64,000 nucleotides of DNA from NCBI GenBank assembly GCA_036873135.1, contig JAPTYO010000017.1:12338001-12402000 (forward strand), read 5' to 3'. Below the pieces are notes generated by a model. The model did no database searches. It had not been told where the DNA came from and worked only from the letters and a program-made list of their open reading frames with translations. Positions 60,176 to 64,000 of the stretch are shown piece by piece (position 1 is the first letter of the stretch; every line of letters begins with the position of its first letter). The DNA comes from Clarkia xantiana subsp. parviflora (lineage: Eukaryota > Streptophyta > Magnoliopsida > Myrtales > Onagraceae). The translations under genes were made by a program, and so were the position numbers.

Positions 60176-61949
60176 GGCTAAAACTATTACTAGCTAATCT
60201 TATCTAATTCTAAGCTTTATATAAGAGTGACAAATGTGTAAAACCTAGGGCAGAGCATGAATTCTGACAAACCCGAAGTCTCGAAAAACTCGCACGAGCC
60301 CGTCTCGAAAAGCCCATTCTGAAATTGGGTCCGGGTCCGTAAGGGAGGGACTTTTACTTCCAACTAGGGCTCGGTCTAGGACTTTTTTCAAAAAGTCCCG
60401 AATGTCCCTAGTTATTTACCCTAATTCAACATGTTACAACTTAAATAATCTAACTATACTATAACTAGTAAGTATTGCTAGTGTTAGTGTTGTTGAACTT
60501 GATCTACGTGTGTGAACTTGATGAAGTTGTTTGTGAACTTGATGTATGTGTTCGTGAATTCGATGTATTTGTTCGTGAACATGAATGCTGGAACTTGAAT
60601 TTTTATTTTGAGTTGAAAATATTAAGATTTATTTTCAATCTTGGGTGTAAATAGGGTTGTTTCTAGCCCGTCCCGAATTTGAAAGTCCCGACCAAGTATG
60701 AATTTTTTCAGATGTTTAACTTAAGGTTAGGGCAAAGAAAAATAGTGGAAAATCCTAAAAACTAGAGCTATGGACATTTTCCTAAAAAATTCCGCTTATT
60801 TGTCACAAGCTCACCCATAGTAAAATCTCCTGTTTTTATGTCGAACTGAGTATATGTCATGATTATCTACTATCGCTAGCGCTCTTCTCCAATCAATTTA
60901 ATTAAAAAAGTTAATACCATTAAAAATTTTATGTAGCTAATTATTTTTGCATAAATTAAAAGTTTAAGTAAACAGCTCTTGTTTATGTAAAATTGTCACC
61001 AAGTTTAGCTATTTTTAATTAGCTTTGTGACGATCGTAAATTATTAGTTTATGTGCCTAATTAATTTTAAAATAAAATAAAATATGAGTAACGATTAGAT
61101 ATTATTAATTAACCCTATCGTTTATTTTATTTAAACAGAAAATGCTCGTGTTATGTCAACATCCTTCTAGAGAGTCAACAATATCTTATTTTGCTTCGTC
61201 AATTATACTCCACGATTAGATGGGAGATTTATTTATTTATGTCGTGCATATATATATATATATAGTATAGCTTTTAAGAAAGTAAAATAATGTATTTTTT
61301 CAAAATATTAGTAGCTATAAAAGTGTGTTGGATACTACTGTAGTGTGTATAGTACCTAGTTACCAAACAAACCAAATTTCGTAAGCTGTAAGGAAGAATG
61401 CTCTCCAATGAACGCGATACCGTCAGTTTCGAACTGCTAACTCGATCGTACTTAAAAAAGTGGATCGCGTCAAAGGGTCAAACAGTGTAAATGCATGGGT
61501 CCTCAAACTATGACCGACTCAACAATGATTTTTTTTATTATTATCAAAACTCAACAATGATTCAATTTCGTTAGTTTTTAAATAACAACAATAATAATAC
61601 AAAGTATAAAAAAGAATAATATTTGAAAATATATACATATTATTCTACTAAAAATTACAGATGGTCTCACCACCAAATGTCACAATCTTTAGAAACACTT
61701 CATATTAAAAGTTAAAAATAACATTACTTAATGCTGCCTTTGTTAAAACCCCATCGGAATGAATGAAACTTTTAGCCATTTGCCCAGATAATTAAGATTT
61801 AGTAACTATATTACCAAAAAAAAAAAAAAATTACTTTCCACCCCTTCGGCTGAATGAAACTTTAAATCATTTCTATCCAATCTTTTTTTAGCCCAAGGGA
61901 TAGGCCTCCACAACATTATTTTTTCATCACTGAACATTCATAAATATTC
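60176..61949. other. AT-rich intergenic DNA
   Basis: No coding frame or RNA gene is visible. AAAGTCCCGA occurs near 60392 and 60684. A TA microsatellite lies near 61249-61262. Confidence 0.5.
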
Positions 61950-63102
61950 TGTAAACACTTAATTTTGGACCACGCGTGACGTGTGGTGTGCCTAATGGGG
62001 AAATATCCAAATATGGAAAGTCACGAAGCTTCTAAGAATGCTCAGTGCAAAATAAGTTTATGTATTTATTACAGTATATATTTTCTAAATATTTGTATTA
62101 AGTGTTATTAATATTTAGTATTAACTATGAGAATAAACCACTTTATTTATTTTCTAGATTAGAGTAAAAACCTAGGCATTATATATAGCCTAGTAGTATC
62201 AGTCAATGTAACCCAAGGTTGTTTGGACCAATTGGTAAAGCGAGTTTTTTTCCCCGAGGTCGAAACCCGCCGGAGACGCCGCCTTGGGGAGGACTTTAAC
62301 CTTAACGCTCCAGTCCGAACTTGCGAAAGCAATGTAAATATATCAAAAAAAAAAAAAAAATCAATGCAATGGAGTTATCCTGATTTTGATGAGTTCCTCA
62401 TCGTCATCTTCCCCTAATAGCAGCAGCAATTCGTCGACGTCCGACCTCCAATCTGTTCTCCGACGTCCACCGCGATCCGCCATGACCACCACCTTCGTCC
62501 GATCCTACCTTTCTTGTCGTGTCCCGTCTGTTCCACCTTTGCCCAAATGACATTGCAACTCTGCTTTTCACCTGGTCTGTATCTTCTAGTATTAATACTC
62601 ATGTGCGCTTTTCATTTATCCATCCTTGTTAATCGTTGGTTTGTAAATCACAAATTGAAGGGATCTCAGTTTGGCACTATCTCCAACAATGTCATATATA
62701 TCATACATATGTTTAGGCCTTAGGATATTATTATTTATTCCTTTAGATTACTTATTATAGGATAGTAATTGTAATGCATATATATATATATATAAGTTAT
62801 AATGTATTTTTTTTTATTTGTAAATAAGAATCTACTAATATAAGTTAACTATATTTAAATACGGCAAATTAGATGAATTGAGTATTGAAAGAGCAGATTT
62901 TGATCGCATGTCATAAACTCGTAGTAGAACCCCAGAACTTGAATCTTTGATCGTAGACCAATTATATACCTAGGTTTTTAATTCGTTATTCGCTTAGGTA
63001 ATTTAGGATTCTAGTTAGCCTAATAATTAACTAGTGACGACTCCATTCAAATTGCACGTTTTCAAAACGTAATTCGTCTTAGGTCAGATTTTAGGTCTGA
63101 CA
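61950..63102 (+). mobile_element. 5' LTR of Gypsy element D (same family as C)
   Basis: The LTR runs from TGTAAACACTTAATTTTGG to TTTTAGGTCTGACA, 1153 bp including a SINE. ACTAGTGACGACTC and CTTAGGTCAGATTTTAGGTC in U5 match elements C and the palindrome. A TATA-like ATTATATATAGCC is near 62179-62191. The primer-binding site TGGCGACTTTGCTAGG follows at 63106, so this is a 5' LTR and the element continues beyond the window. Confidence 0.9.
62212..62360 (+). mobile_element. SINE inserted in the LTR of element D
   Basis: About 149 bp with tRNA-type internal promoter boxes: an A box-like TTGGTAAAGCGAG near 62232 and a B box-like AGGTCGAAACCC near 62257. It ends in an A-rich tail of 16 A. A near-perfect 9-bp duplication flanks it: TCAATGTAA (62203-62211) and TCAATGCAA (62361-62369). 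These are the marks of a Pol III-transcribed short retroelement. The ORF across it is spurious. Confidence 0.8.
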
Positions 63103-64000
63103 ATTTGGCGACTTTGCTAGGACGTTTAGAGGGTTCAGGCTCAATATGTTCATTTTTTTTCATGTTTGAGTTTTGTAGTTTTTATTTTTATTTTATTTTG
63201 ATTTCACTGATCTAACTTTTTTTTTTTGTGATTTCAGGTGTGTGGTTTATTTTTTAACTGGCTCTTTTTCTTTTGTTGTGCTATTGTATAAACTCGCACA
63301 CACCACTTTTATAATAATCTCCAAAACGCCTAAAACCCATGGCAACTAGGAACCCCGAAGAGTTAGTAAGGGTACGACCACGCGGCCGAGCCGCCGGAAC
63401 GACTCAGAACAACTCCACTCGCTTGTGAAGGTCTTGTGATCCCTATAATGGGGTGAAGAAACCAGCTTGTCGGAAGCCTATCAGTGGAATCTACCTTATA
63501 GAGAAAAGCCACACTTTTTTTTAATGACCCCTAACGTGTCATTTTTCCATGTTTTTTTTTTATGTAAAAAGGTTATCTTGTAAACAGTAGGTCTTCTTAA
63601 CTGTGTAACTTTTATTCTCATGCATTCATCTCATTGCATTTTTTAAAAAAAACAAAAAAAAAAAATCGGCTAAGTAATAAGTCTATTAGTTGTAGAATTT
63701 TATAATGTGCATTCCATATGCATTGTCTTTTTTAAACCTCTTACCTGATTTTTTTTTTCAAACATGCGTTTAATACGCATTATTTTAAAAAAAATTTCTC
63801 AGGTAAGTTGTAAATTTTCTTAATGCATTTGATGTGCATTACGGAAAAAAACTTTCAGGTAAATTGTAACTTTTTTTTTTTTACTTGTAGAACTTTTATT
63901 TTTAAGTTTGCATCTTATATTTATTTTTGTGCATCTCATATGCATTCTTTTCAAAAAAAACTTTTCGCCTCAATTCTTGATTTTGAATGACAAAGATGCA
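63103..64000 (+). mobile_element. Primer site and leader of Gypsy element D, cut by window end
   Basis: The primer site TGGCGACTTTGCTAGG is followed by T-rich leader. 63310-63500 (e.g. GGGTACGACCACGCGGCCGA, GGTCTTGTGATCCCTATAAT) is the reverse complement of the element C leader at 35300-35480. Gag has not begun by 64000. Confidence 0.85.

Noticed and set aside
62223..62417. ORF of 64 codons beginning MDQLVKRVFF
   Set aside because: It lies across the SINE and its A tail; no coding evidence.

Overview
The window is nuclear DNA from a flowering plant, probably a eudicot. It carries four intron-containing or PPR-type plant genes, plant-type LTR retrotransposons, and small nuclear insertions of plastid and mitochondrial DNA. 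All calls come from reading the sequence; no database search was run, and family names rest on motifs and remembered relatives.

Layout. (1) 1-7.4 kb, genic: a duplicated segment with a foldback MITE, then a class II trehalose-6-phosphate synthase-like gene (+, three coding exons, TPS7-like). Convergent to it is a DYW-type PPR gene (-, resembling At2g41080). (2) 8.1-46.6 kb, a nest of mobile elements. Two related minus-strand LTRs (family F, 8136-8756 and 45920-46635) bound it. Inside are a patch of organellar DNA (atp9, psbH), a decayed Ty1/copia element A (+), an F-like LTR element E, a palindromic pair of Gypsy LTRs sharing one target duplication, a truncated copia element B (-) that has itself received a gag-only Gypsy element C, and a 4.5-kb non-autonomous CACTA transposon. 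(3) 46.6-48.9 kb: a decayed copia fragment and a foldback Mutator-like MITE. (4) 49.5-53.3 kb: an 11-coding-exon sugar-phosphate/nucleotide-sugar transporter-like gene (-, resembling At1g06470). (5) 54.0 kb: a plastid 23S rRNA scrap. (6) 55.4-55.8 kb: a probable small C/D snoRNA gene with a telo-box/site II/TATA promoter. (7) 56.8-58.1 kb: a class A heat shock factor, HsfA4-like (-). (8) 58.4-64 kb: AT-rich DNA, ending in the 5' LTR, primer site and leader of a Gypsy element D (+) of the same family as C, with a SINE in its LTR.

How it fits together. The host genes are unrelated and each appears to have its own promoter. The mobile elements form an insertion history: C lies in B, CACTA in an F tandem array, the LTR palindrome in E, and a SINE in D. 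Several have clear target-site duplications (ATATG for C, CCT for CACTA, ATGGT for the palindrome, about 9 bp for the MITE and the SINE). The most unusual structure is the LTR palindrome at 20583-23446: two LTRs of the C/D family joined tail to tail at the primer-binding site. The most interesting host locus is the putative snoRNA gene.
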